A stretch of 17,024 nt of DNA, taken from the NCBI GenBank assembly GCA_003524305.1, contig DQHW01000021.1, positions 21,828-38,851 on the forward strand. The letters are read 5' to 3'. Shown here piece after piece: positions 6,670 to 13,751 of this stretch. How positions within the stretch are numbered: the first letter of the stretch is position 1; each line of letters begins with the position of its first letter. Made by a program: the position numbers and the translations under genes. The notes under the pieces were generated by a model. That model was given only the letters and a program-made list of their open reading frames with translations. It did not search any database and was not told where the DNA came from. Source of the stretch: Anaerolineaceae bacterium (lineage in GTDB: Bacteria; Chloroflexota; Anaerolineae; Anaerolineales; Anaerolineaceae).

Positions 6670-7329
6670 ATGACAGAAAAATCTTACCACCATGGCGACC
6701 TGAAAAACGCACTCATCCAGGCAGGCATCAAAATCCTCGCGGAAGAAGGTCTCGAGGGGTTCAGCCTGCGCAAGGTTGCCCGTGAAGCCGGTGTCACCCA
6801 TTCTGCACCCTATGCTCATTTTGCTGACAAACAAGCCATGATCGCCGCCATCTCAACAGATGGTTACCGTAAAGTCTACGAGCGGATTACTGAGGTGGTC
6901 GAACAGTTTCCCGATGATCCCTTAAGACAGTTCATTGAAACTGCCTGGGTGTATGTCTCTTTTGGTTTTGACGAACCCGATCACTTCAAAATTACTTTTT
7001 CCGGTTCCGTGGAGCGCGAACGTGAATACCCAGCCCTGGTAGAAATGACCAGTAAAACTTTTGACGCCTTGCGTCAATTGATTATTCGTTGTCAGCAAGC
7101 TGATTTGATTGAAAAAGGCGAACCAGATCTGGCGGCTGTGACTGTGTGGGGGTTTGTGCATGGTTTCGTCCACTTGATTCAAGAAGGCATGGTATCGCAT
7201 GTTGTCACCAACCGTTATTCCAAACGCGAGATGCTCATATTATCTCTTAACCATTTGCTCAAGACACCTCTGAAAAAAGATCCTCGAGACGATTCATTGG
7301 CCGGGGCTGCTAACGAAAAATATTATTAG
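6670..7329 (+). CDS. TetR-family regulator with WHG-type C-terminal domain
   Basis: This 219-aa repressor has an N-terminal helix-turn-helix at about 31-55 (FSLRKVAREAGVTHSAPYAHF) and a ligand/dimer domain. That domain carries the W-x-x-x-HG motif (Trp160, His164, Gly165) of the TetR C-terminal WHG group. It is divergent to the catabolic operon, and the 82-bp gap holds overlapping promoters with one shared palindrome. The simplest reading is that it represses itself and the operon until an inducer from the pathway binds. The start lacks a Shine-Dalgarno sequence and sits 6 nt after the -10 box, which supports a leaderless message. The ligand is unknown. Confidence 0.9.
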   Translation: MTEKSYHHGDLKNALIQAGIKILAEEGLEGFSLRKVAREAGVTHSAPYAHFADKQAMIAAISTDGYRKVYERITEVVEQFPDDPLRQFIETAWVYVSFGFDEPDHFKITFSGSVEREREYPALVEMTSKTFDALRQLIIRCQQADLIEKGEPDLAAVTVWGFVHGFVHLIQEGMVSHVVTNRYSKREMLILSLNHLLKTPLKKDPRDDSLAGAANEKYY

Positions 7330-7386
7330 TTGGATTTTTGTTTGAAGCTCGATATAATATTCTTAATAAGATATATATTATCCGAT

Positions 7387-7403
7387 TATAATTGATTTAT
7401 AAT
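7387..7403 (+). promoter_or_regulatory. Tandem TATAAT boxes before the DUF4287-type gene
   Basis: Perfect TATAAT hexamers lie at 7387-7392 and 7398-7403 in very AT-rich DNA. No clear -35 is visible for either. Start from the second box would give a leader of only about 10 nt that begins at GGAG, directly before the ATG at 7420. Confidence 0.45.
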
Positions 7404-7419
7404 GCATGCGGAGAAAACC

Positions 7420-7995
7420 ATGGATAGTGTGAATAAAGCCCGTGAGACCCAATTGGCAAATATTCAATCTAAAACCGGTAAGAATTTAGACCAATTTCGC
7501 GTCATCATCGCTGAAAGTGGTTTAAGCAAACACGGTGAGATCAGACAAATGTTGATGGATAAATTTAGTCTCGGTTACGGCGATGCAACTCAATTGGTAC
7601 ACTTCGCTCAGAACTCCGATGGGCAATCGGCTGCTGAAGCTGCAGGATTTTCAATGGAAGAAATTCTTACCGAGATATATTCAGATGCAAAAAAGGGTTT
7701 AAAACCAATTCATGAAAAACTGATAGCAGAAATCAATAAATTTGGCACTTATACGGCAACACCCAAAAAAGGCTACATAAGTTACAGACAAAAACGCCAA
7801 TTTGCCATGATCGGACCTGGTACCAAAGGAAGGTTGGAAATTGGATTAAATATTAAAAACCTTGAAAGTTCCGAACGTTTGCTGCTGCAGACCAATAACT
7901 TGATGTGCCAATATAAAGTATTCATCACTAATGTGGATGAAATCGACACTGAATTGGTTAACTGGCTGCATCTCGCCTATCAAGCATCTGTTTGA
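7420..7995 (+). CDS. DUF4287/DUF5655-domain protein
   Basis: This 191-aa soluble protein has two regions. The N-terminal part (about 14-55; TGKNLDQFRVIIAESGL onward) resembles DUF4287, a small helical domain. The C-terminal part (about 80-185; from IYSDAKKGLKPIHEKL, including KKGYISYRQKRQFAMIGP) resembles DUF5655. Neither has an established function that I can rely on. I chose the ATG at 7420 because GGAG precedes it by 6 nt. An ATG at 7402, in the same frame, overlaps the -10 box TATAAT. Its stop overlaps a possible TTG start of the radical SAM gene, so the two may be co-transcribed. Confidence 0.75.
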   Translation: MDSVNKARETQLANIQSKTGKNLDQFRVIIAESGLSKHGEIRQMLMDKFSLGYGDATQLVHFAQNSDGQSAAEAAGFSMEEILTEIYSDAKKGLKPIHEKLIAEINKFGTYTATPKKGYISYRQKRQFAMIGPGTKGRLEIGLNIKNLESSERLLLQTNNLMCQYKVFITNVDEIDTELVNWLHLAYQASV

Positions 7996-8048
7996 TAGGA
8001 CATACTGAAAAACATTTCAATTTCGTAAAGGCTCATCGCAGAAAAAAA

Positions 8049-9422
8049 ATGGCCAGAACTTCAGAAACTAAACCCGCTAATCAGTTTGAAAATTTCTTCG
8101 TGAATGTTTCAGAACGGCTCTTAACGGCCGTCTTAAAATCTCAAACTCGCCTGGTTTTAACTTCCAACCCAAATGAAGACCTCACCCTGCCCCCGCCAGT
8201 GCCCGGGCACAACTATACGCTATATATGCACGTGCCCTTCTGTGAAAGTCTCTGCCCTTATTGCTCATTCAATCGCTTTCTTTACGAAGGAAAAAAGGCC
8301 GTGGATTATTTTGCGGCGCTGCGCGAAGAAATGCGCATGGTGGCCAATTTGGGATACGATTTCAAAACCCTGTATATCGGCGGCGGCACACCCACTATAA
8401 ATATTGAGGAATTAGTCAAAACCATCGACCTCGCCAGGGAACTCTTTGATATTCATGAAGTCTCGTGTGAAACGAACCCCAACCATCTTGTGCCAGAATA
8501 CGTGGAGCAGCTCAAAGACAGGGTGCAGCGCCTTTCAGTCGGCGTCCAAAGCTTCAACACAGATCTGCTGCAGCAAATGAACCGCCTGGAAAAATTTGGC
8601 GATGGTGAAAAAATCCTTGAGCGAATCCGTTATGCCGCGCCTTATTTTGAATCTCTAAACGTGGATATGATCTTTAATTTTCCAAACCAGACACTTGAAA
8701 TGCTTAATGCCGATCTTGACGTTATTCTATCTTCTGGCGCCCAGCAGGTTACCTTTTATCCATTGATGAGTGCGTCATCTGTCGAAAAATCCATGGCCAA
8801 CTCTGTGGGTAAACCCTCACATGAACGCGAATGGCAGTTCTTCAACTTGATCAATGATCGCCTCTCAAACGAGTTCAAAAAGCTTTCAGCGTGGACCTTT
8901 GTGCGCAAAGCAGCAGGTATGATTGATGAGTATATTGTTGACAGCGAAGAATATGTCGGCATTGGTTCGGGATCCTTCAGTTATTTGAATGGAATTCTTT
9001 TTGTCAACCATTTTTCCATTAATCAATACTCCTCAACTGTTCATTCAGGTAAGTTCGGTGTTAATGCTCAGAAAAAATATGACCGGTTGTCGCAAATGCG
9101 CTATTGGTTCATGATGAATCTTTTTGGTATGGATTTCGAACGCAAGGCATTTAAACAACGTTTTGGAGTTCCCATTTGGTTCGGCCTGGGATTGGAAATG
9201 CTCTTCATGGAAATAACAATGGCTTTCAAACTCGGAAATCGCAACCACCTGACCCGACGAGGACAGTATATGTCTGTGGTGATGATGCGAGAGTTCTTTG
9301 CCGGAGTAAATAATCTTCGTGATCTCGCACGCAAAAACCTCAGCCCCCTTGAACTTGCCAGCGCCTCACCCGTTAAGTATGTTGGCGTTCATAGCACCAA
9401 CAAAAGCCCGTTACGCAAGTAA
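8049..9422 (+). CDS. HemW/ChuW-like radical SAM protein
   Basis: This protein of about 457 aa is in the coproporphyrinogen-oxidase-like radical SAM family. The cluster motif is CxxxCxxC (Cys65, Cys69, Cys72 in CESLCPYC), followed by S-F as in HemW rather than the extra Cys of HemN. The SAM-binding YIGGGTPT follows at about 109-116, then SVGVQSFN. HemW proteins are heme chaperones; the related ChuW/HutW proteins open heme anaerobically. About 64 residues precede the first Cys, more than usual for HemW and closer to ChuW/HutW. The start is uncertain: a TTG at 7992 in the same frame overlaps the previous stop codon, and neither start has a good ribosome-binding site. No other heme genes are nearby. 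A HemN role is unlikely. Confidence 0.85.
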   Translation: MARTSETKPANQFENFFVNVSERLLTAVLKSQTRLVLTSNPNEDLTLPPPVPGHNYTLYMHVPFCESLCPYCSFNRFLYEGKKAVDYFAALREEMRMVANLGYDFKTLYIGGGTPTINIEELVKTIDLARELFDIHEVSCETNPNHLVPEYVEQLKDRVQRLSVGVQSFNTDLLQQMNRLEKFGDGEKILERIRYAAPYFESLNVDMIFNFPNQTLEMLNADLDVILSSGAQQVTFYPLMSASSVEKSMANSVGKPSHEREWQFFNLINDRLSNEFKKLSAWTFVRKAAGMIDEYIVDSEEYVGIGSGSFSYLNGILFVNHFSINQYSSTVHSGKFGVNAQKKYDRLSQMRYWFMMNLFGMDFERKAFKQRFGVPIWFGLGLEMLFMEITMAFKLGNRNHLTRRGQYMSVVMMREFFAGVNNLRDLARKNLSPLELASASPVKYVGVHSTNKSPLRK

Positions 9423-9460
9423 ATTCCATCCCGCCTAATTTAATTCTCCAAACATGACAT

Positions 9461-9489
9461 TTGTCAGGATATACAATATTACATATGAT
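9461..9489 (+). promoter_or_regulatory. Promoter of the ArsR-SQR-TusE-DsrE2 operon
   Basis: TTGTCA (9461-9466), a 17-nt spacer and TATGAT (9484-9489) form the promoter. The -35 lies within a small inverted repeat, TGACA-TT-TGTCA (9455-9466). The expected transcription start is about 9496, at the left edge of the operator. Confidence 0.7.
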
Positions 9490-9495
9490 ATAGTA

Positions 9496-9519
9496 ATATA
9501 TGCGTATAAACGCATATAT
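9496..9519. promoter_or_regulatory. Likely ArsR operator
   Basis: A perfect 10-bp inverted repeat (ATATATGCGT and ACGCATATAT) has a 4-nt centre and spans about +1 to +24 of the predicted transcript. A second inverted repeat, ATATTAC (9476-9482) with GTAATAT (9493-9499), overlaps it and covers the -10 box. AT-rich imperfect palindromes of this type are usual for ArsR/SmtB repressors. The ArsR gene begins 34 bp downstream. Confidence 0.65.
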
Positions 9520-9552
9520 GAATATTTGCAACAATTTGTTGGAGGATCGCAA

Positions 9553-9900
9553 ATGGCTGATAATTTAAGAGAAGAAGTAGTGAGACTACATGCACAAGTG
9601 TGCAGCGCCCTTGCTGATCCTAACCGCATCTTGATCATCTACTCACTTTCAGATGGTCCGCGTAATGTAAATGACATTGCCAACAAAATGGAATTAACCC
9701 AACCCACCGTATCAAGGCATTTGAAAATCCTGCGTGACCGCGGCATTGTTCGCGCTGATCGTGATGGACAGACCATTAATTACCGTTTAACTGATCATCG
9801 AATTGTTCAAGCGCTTGATCTTTTACGTGCCACACTGGCAGATCAATTGAATGATCAGGCCTTATTGGCAAGACAAGCAAATCAAAATTTAATCGGGTAA
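9553..9900 (+). CDS. ArsR/SmtB-family regulator with a single cysteine
   Basis: This 115-aa winged-helix repressor has the family core: ALADPNRILIIYSLSDGPRN, a recognition helix in LTQPTVSRHLKILRDRGIV (about 54-72) and a wing at RADRDGQTINYRL. It has only one cysteine (Cys17). The metal-binding CxC of ArsR/CadC and the paired cysteines of the persulfide sensors BigR/SqrR are therefore both absent. The start at 9553 follows GGAGG with 7 nt between; reading further upstream would run through the operator. It is the first gene of the sulfur operon, 15 bp before the SQR-like gene, and most likely represses its own operon. The signal is unclear. Confidence 0.9.
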   Translation: MADNLREEVVRLHAQVCSALADPNRILIIYSLSDGPRNVNDIANKMELTQPTVSRHLKILRDRGIVRADRDGQTINYRLTDHRIVQALDLLRATLADQLNDQALLARQANQNLIG

Positions 9901-9915
9901 AGGAAAAGACCAGCT

Positions 9916-11148
9916 ATGAAGACTTTCTTAATTTTAGGTGCAGGCACCGGGGGAACCATGATGGCGAACAAACTCGCCAAAAAACTTGATCCTCAAGAAT
10001 GGGAGATCATACTTGTTGATCGCGAGATGGAACATTATTATCAACCAGGATTCCTTTTCGTCCCATTTGGATATTACAAACCTGAAAGTATCGTCCAACC
10101 CAAACAAAAATTTGTTCCCTCCGGCGTGAAATTCATCAACTCTGATATCGAACTGATCGAACCTGATCAAAACCGCGTCACCCTCAAAGAAGGTAAAAAA
10201 GTCATCTCATATGACCATTTATTGATCGCCACCGGCACAGACATCCACCCCGAGGAAATTGAAGGGATGCAGGGTGCAGGCTGGCAACAGAACATCTTTG
10301 ATTTCTACACCTTTGATGGTTCTGTCAAACTCAATAAATTCCTGACCAATTTTAACGGTGGACGCATTGTGGTGAATATCGCCGAAATGCCCATCAAATG
10401 CCCCGTTGCACCACTTGAATTTGCTTTCCTGGCAGATTATTATTTCCATCAGCGCGGCATCCGCAACAAGGTTGAGATCATTTACTCGACCCCTCTATCT
10501 GGCGCCTTTACCAAACCCATTGCCTCAAAGATGCTGGGCGATGTGCTGGTCAAGAAAAACATCCTTGTCGAACCCGATTTCGCTATCAGCGGTGTGGATT
10601 CTTCCAAGAACATTGTCAGTTCCTATGATGGACGCGAACTCAATTATGACTTGCTGGTGACCATCCCCACCAACATGGGTGCAGATGTGATCGGTCATTC
10701 AGGTATGGGCGATGACCTAAATTTCGTCCCCACCAATAAACAAACTTTGCAATCCAACAAATGGCAAAACGTATGGGTTATCGGCGATGCTACAAACGTA
10801 CCTGCATCCAAAGCCGGTTCAGTGGTACATTATGAAGCCGAAATCCTGCTTGAAAACATCCTTGAAGCAATTGCCGGCAAGGAACTGACCGCCGCATTTG
10901 ACGGACACGCCACCTGCCACATTACATCCGGCTACAACAAAAGTCTGCTGATCGACTTCAGCTACGATGTGGAACCCCTGACCGGTGTCTACCCAATGCC
11001 CATAATTGGACCATTCCCATTATTGAAAGAAAGCTTCTTCAATTACCTTGGAAAGCTGTCTTTCAGATGGATTTACTGGAACATCATGTTACGCGGGATT
11101 CCCTTTCCGCTGCCCCCTGCTTTTTCAATGGCAGGAAAAAAACAATAA
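9916..11148 (+). CDS. Sulfide:quinone-oxidoreductase-like FAD oxidoreductase
   Basis: This 410-aa flavoprotein starts with a dinucleotide-binding GAGTGG (8-13) and has a second flavin motif VWVIGDAT (287-294). It has exactly two cysteines, Cys162 in MPIKCPVAPLE and Cys334 in ATCHITSGY. Their positions fit the redox-active pair of sulfide:quinone oxidoreductases. The C-terminal end (WIYWNIMLRGIPFPL, about 385-399) is amphipathic or hydrophobic, as expected for membrane contact. SQRs oxidise sulfide to sulfane sulfur and reduce quinone. The neighbours downstream (TusE/DsrC-like and DsrE2) handle sulfane sulfur, which supports the assignment. A relative acting on another thiol or donating to another acceptor cannot be excluded. 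AGGAAAAG lies before the ATG. Confidence 0.8.
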   Translation: MKTFLILGAGTGGTMMANKLAKKLDPQEWEIILVDREMEHYYQPGFLFVPFGYYKPESIVQPKQKFVPSGVKFINSDIELIEPDQNRVTLKEGKKVISYDHLLIATGTDIHPEEIEGMQGAGWQQNIFDFYTFDGSVKLNKFLTNFNGGRIVVNIAEMPIKCPVAPLEFAFLADYYFHQRGIRNKVEIIYSTPLSGAFTKPIASKMLGDVLVKKNILVEPDFAISGVDSSKNIVSSYDGRELNYDLLVTIPTNMGADVIGHSGMGDDLNFVPTNKQTLQSNKWQNVWVIGDATNVPASKAGSVVHYEAEILLENILEAIAGKELTAAFDGHATCHITSGYNKSLLIDFSYDVEPLTGVYPMPIIGPFPLLKESFFNYLGKLSFRWIYWNIMLRGIPFPLPPAFSMAGKKQ

Positions 11149-11181
11149 CCGTGACTTATTAATTTACAAAAGGAGAGAAAG

Positions 11182-11484
11182 ATGTCTGTACTTGATAACG
11201 TAAAATTTGATGCTGATGGTTATTTGGAAGATCCAAAAATCTGGAACAAAGAGATTGCTGAAGCCATCGCCAAACGCGAAGGCGTTACCCTCACTGAACG
11301 TTCATGGGTGGTTATTAATTATAACCGCAAGGAATATGAAACCAAGGGCGAAGCACCTACCCTGCGCGCCATCACCAAAAATACTGATGTTGATACCAAA
11401 GAACTCTACAGCCTCTTCCCGGGCGGACCTGGTAAATTGGCTGCCAAAGTATCAGGGTTGCACAAACCCACCGGCTGCATCTAA
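11182..11484 (+). CDS. TusE/DsrC-family sulfur carrier, single-Cys type
   Basis: This 100-aa DsrC/TusE protein ends in GLHKPTGCI, the flexible arm carrying the essential penultimate cysteine (Cys99). True DsrC has a second Cys eleven residues upstream. Here that position is Ala88 and the protein has no other Cys, so it is of the TusE/RspA-like type and should not form the DsrC trisulfide with DsrAB. In TusE the Cys accepts persulfide sulfur from TusD/DsrE-type partners. A DsrE2 gene follows 30 bp later and an SQR-like gene precedes it. AAAGGAGAG before the ATG marks a strong start. Confidence 0.92.
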   Translation: MSVLDNVKFDADGYLEDPKIWNKEIAEAIAKREGVTLTERSWVVINYNRKEYETKGEAPTLRAITKNTDVDTKELYSLFPGGPGKLAAKVSGLHKPTGCI

Positions 11485-11514
11485 TCCACTCATTTAGGAA
11501 TAAGGAGAACTCAA

Positions 11515-11994
11515 ATGGCAGAAACAAAACCTCGTAAACTGGCAATAATTTCCTCCAAGGGCTCGCTGGATATGGCTTATCCTCCATTGATCCTGGCCAA
11601 TGCTGCACGTATGGCAGGCGTTGAGGTGGATGTCTTCTTCACCTTCTGGGGTTTGGATATCATCACCAAGAAAAAAATGGACAAGTTGAATGTGGCAGTG
11701 GTCGGCAACCCCAGCATGCACCCCTGGTTCCACATCCCCACCCTGTTAGGCATCATCCCCGGCATGTCTGCCATGGCATCTGCCATGATGCGTAAAGAAA
11801 TTGACAAATTGGATTTTCCACCTGTAGGCGAGTTTGTTCAACTAATCATGGATGCCGGCACCAATGTCTATGCCTGCAAGATGTCAATGGATATGATGAA
11901 ATTGACCGAAAAAGACCTGGTCGATGGCGCTAAAGTATTGGGAGCCATGGAATTCATTGAAATGTCCGACGGCGCTCAGACTTTGTTTGTGTAA
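11515..11994 (+). CDS. DsrE2-like (DsrE/DsrF/DrsH family) sulfurtransferase
   Basis: This 159-aa protein has the DsrE-like Rossmann start (KLAIISSKGSLDMAYPPLILANAA). It has a hydrophobic Met/Gly/Pro-rich middle (GIIPGMSAMASAMM, 79-92), which is usual for membrane-associated DsrE2, and a single conserved cysteine, Cys121, in VYACKMSMDMM. In sulfur oxidisers DsrE2 carries persulfide sulfur between rhodanese, TusA and DsrC. Here it probably accepts sulfane sulfur made by the SQR-like protein and passes it to the TusE-like protein. No TusA or rhodanese gene is in the window. The gene follows AAGGAGAA and ends 25 bp before a strong terminator. Confidence 0.88.
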   Translation: MAETKPRKLAIISSKGSLDMAYPPLILANAARMAGVEVDVFFTFWGLDIITKKKMDKLNVAVVGNPSMHPWFHIPTLLGIIPGMSAMASAMMRKEIDKLDFPPVGEFVQLIMDAGTNVYACKMSMDMMKLTEKDLVDGAKVLGAMEFIEMSDGAQTLFV

Positions 11995-12019
11995 TTGTTT
12001 TTCAGTCACCATTATAGAG

Positions 12020-12052
12020 AAACCCCCGCGGACTCAAAGTCCGCGGGGGTTT
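12020..12052 (+). terminator. Terminator of the sulfur operon
   Basis: A perfect 15-bp GC-rich stem pairs 12020-12034 (AAACCCCCGCGGACT) with 12038-12052 around the loop CAA. The final TTT is part of the stem and no long U-run follows. Placed 25 bp after the DsrE2 stop. Confidence 0.8.
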
Positions 12053-12094
12053 GCATTCACAAAATGTCTCCCACATACCAAACATCTTTTTTGA

Positions 12095-12121
12095 GGTGCA
12101 TCCCAAAAGGCGGGATGCACC
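12095..12121. repeat. 10-bp inverted repeat, possible REP/MITE-like element
   Basis: GGTGCATCCC (12095-12104) and GGGATGCACC (12112-12121) form a hairpin with a 7-nt loop, AAAAGGC. It reads TAGGGTGCATCCC on the minus strand, similar to short dispersed repeats I remember from other bacteria. No T-tract follows, so it is a poor terminator. It lies between the sulfur operon and the LCP gene; the rest of 11995-12209 shows nothing else. Confidence 0.5.
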
Positions 12122-12197
12122 CTACATTTAATTGAATTCAAGATTTAAACAAAGGCTCAAAGTTCTAAACATTGCATACACAACCGTTAACTTGTAT

Positions 12198-12203
12198 TAG
12201 AAT
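12198..12203 (+). promoter_or_regulatory. -10 box of the LCP gene (leaderless)
   Basis: TAGAAT lies 6 nt before the ATG at 12210, and no ribosome-binding sequence is present. A TTGCAT at 12172-12177 would need a 20-nt spacer, so the -35 is weak or absent. Confidence 0.5.
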
Positions 12204-12209
12204 CAAAGC

Positions 12210-13310
12210 ATGAACGATAACCTTAATCAAAATCAAGAACCAGACGGAAGCGAATCCCGATTTAACAACATTATCAAACCGGATTCAAACGCTCAAAAGC
12301 TAACCCCTCCCGCTTTCGAATCCTGGATGGACCCACAGCATGAAGCAGAAATTCCAGTTTCTGAAGTTGAAGAACCGAAGTCTGAAACACCTTTCGCTCC
12401 GACAAATCAAACTGATTACACACAGGTTGAGTTTGAACCCATCAACCAAGTTACACCTGCGGCTGTTATCGTTGGACCTGCCAATCCTCACAAGTCAAAC
12501 ACCAAAAAACCGGGCTTCTGGCTCATCCTCCTGTGCCTTATTTTAATATTGATCTTCTTTTTCACTCCAGCAAGAGAAACCATCCTCGTACTGGGAATTG
12601 ACTGGCGTCCGTCAGACAGCCCATGGCTTGGACGCAGCGACACCATGATCCTCACCACCATTCCACCGTTATCGCCGCAGGTATCGATGCTCTCCATTCC
12701 ACGCGACCTTTGGTTGACAATTCCTAATCATTATGAGAACCGCATTAACACTGCCCATTATTTTGCTGAACTTGAAGCTCCGGGTTCCGGCATGCAGGCA
12801 GCCAAAGATGCCTTTGAAACCAATTTCGGCATTAAAGTGAATTATGCAGTACGCGTCAAATTCACCGGATTTGTTGACATCGTCGATGCTTTCGGCGGCG
12901 TGACCATAAACCTGCCCGAAGCCATGTCTGGTTTGGAAGCCGGCCCAAATCACCTGGACGGCAAACAAGCGCTTGCCTTCGTAAGGGATCGAAAAGCCAG
13001 CGACGATTTCTTCCGTCAGGAACGCGGGCAGCTTTTTATTGCCTCTGCCATTAAAGAAGTGCTTAATCCTCTTAAATGGCCTCGCATCCCTGCCGTTTTG
13101 GCTGTGGCTGCCGCCAATATTGATACTGACTTGCCGATATGGCTCTGGCCGCGTACCGCCTACGCATTAATCTTCTCTTCCATAAAAGGTTTTGACTCCC
13201 ACACTCTTGATAGAACAATGATCACACCATGGGTGACAGATGAGGGAGCCCAGGTGCTGGCGCCAAATTGGGAATTAATGAACCCGCTGATAGATGGATT
13301 GTTCAAATAG
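12210..13310 (+). CDS. LCP (LytR-CpsA-Psr) family cell-envelope protein
   Basis: This 366-aa protein begins with about 100 hydrophilic, Pro/Glu/Asn-rich cytoplasmic residues. One membrane helix follows (about 103-119), then an extracytoplasmic LCP domain. The domain shows VLGIDWR (127-133), GRSDTM with Asp144, SIPRDLWL with Arg165 and Asp166, RINTAHYF, and GGVTINLP. LCP enzymes transfer lipid-linked glycopolymers to peptidoglycan or other acceptors at the outer face of the membrane. The usual core acidic and Arg residues are present, so it should be active. No glycopolymer genes are next to it. It is transcribed alone and ends 3 bp from a convergent gene's stop codon. The start is the only ATG compatible with the -10 box 6 nt upstream. 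Confidence 0.92.
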   Translation: MNDNLNQNQEPDGSESRFNNIIKPDSNAQKLTPPAFESWMDPQHEAEIPVSEVEEPKSETPFAPTNQTDYTQVEFEPINQVTPAAVIVGPANPHKSNTKKPGFWLILLCLILILIFFFTPARETILVLGIDWRPSDSPWLGRSDTMILTTIPPLSPQVSMLSIPRDLWLTIPNHYENRINTAHYFAELEAPGSGMQAAKDAFETNFGIKVNYAVRVKFTGFVDIVDAFGGVTINLPEAMSGLEAGPNHLDGKQALAFVRDRKASDDFFRQERGQLFIASAIKEVLNPLKWPRIPAVLAVAAANIDTDLPIWLWPRTAYALIFSSIKGFDSHTLDRTMITPWVTDEGAQVLAPNWELMNPLIDGLFK

Positions 13311-13313
13311 GAA

Positions 13314-13745
13314 TTAATTAGTTTGTGTTTTTTTGAAGTACAAGATTAACAATAGCGCTATTGCCAATAAAACCAACCCTGCGCCATCAAAGTAGATAAA
13401 CCTCAGAACACTCGCCTTGATTAGCGGGTGTTCACCGTTTAAAACAAGTAGAAGTATGGTTTCTCCAAATACACCCACTGCCTGCATGATCACAGCTTCG
13501 ACCAATGAGATGATGTATTTAATCGGATTGAGCAGGGCAAACAGGTAAGGCACATTCCACATCATAAAGAGCAGTCCCATCCCCTGGATGGCGGCACTGC
13601 CAGGCTCGCCAGTCAATTCAAAAGCGGGAGCATAATCTGCCGGGTGAAAAAGAAAATAATATGAACATTGCAGATTGAAGAAAACTACCAATCCAATCAA
13701 TACTCTTGAAACAACCGGCGTAAGCTTACTTTGCTTCTTCATCAT
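13314..13745 (-). CDS. Small four-helix membrane protein, unknown function
   Basis: This protein of about 143 aa has four predicted membrane helices: near residues 12-30 (VLIGLVVFFNLQCSYYFLF), 50-70 (GLLFMMWNVPYLFALL), 75-100 (IISLVEAVIMQAVGVFGETILLLVL) and 118-138. It has a short basic tail (YFKKTQTN). I recognise no family; the layout recalls small DoxX-like or DUF4345-like proteins, but no diagnostic motif is seen. I chose the ATG at 13745 because a TATAAT box ends 6 nt before it, matching the leaderless pattern of other genes here. A TTG at 13775 is an alternative without a ribosome-binding site. The stop lies 3 bp from that of the convergent LCP gene, with no terminator between. Confidence 0.7.
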   Translation of the reverse strand: MMKKQSKLTPVVSRVLIGLVVFFNLQCSYYFLFHPADYAPAFELTGEPGSAAIQGMGLLFMMWNVPYLFALLNPIKYIISLVEAVIMQAVGVFGETILLLVLNGEHPLIKASVLRFIYFDGAGLVLLAIALLLILYFKKTQTN

Positions 13746-13751
13746 CCATTT

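Noticed and set aside
7402..7419. Upstream ATG of the DUF4287-type gene
   Set aside because: It overlaps the TATAAT box, whereas the ATG at 7420 has GGAG at a proper distance.
9454..9552. 33-codon N-terminal extension of the ArsR gene
   Set aside because: It would translate through the promoter -10 box and the operator, and GGAGG directly precedes the ATG at 9553.
11182..11484. Genuine DsrC of a dissimilatory sulfite reductase system
   Set aside because: The second arm cysteine is missing and no dsrAB, dsrMK or dsrL gene is nearby.
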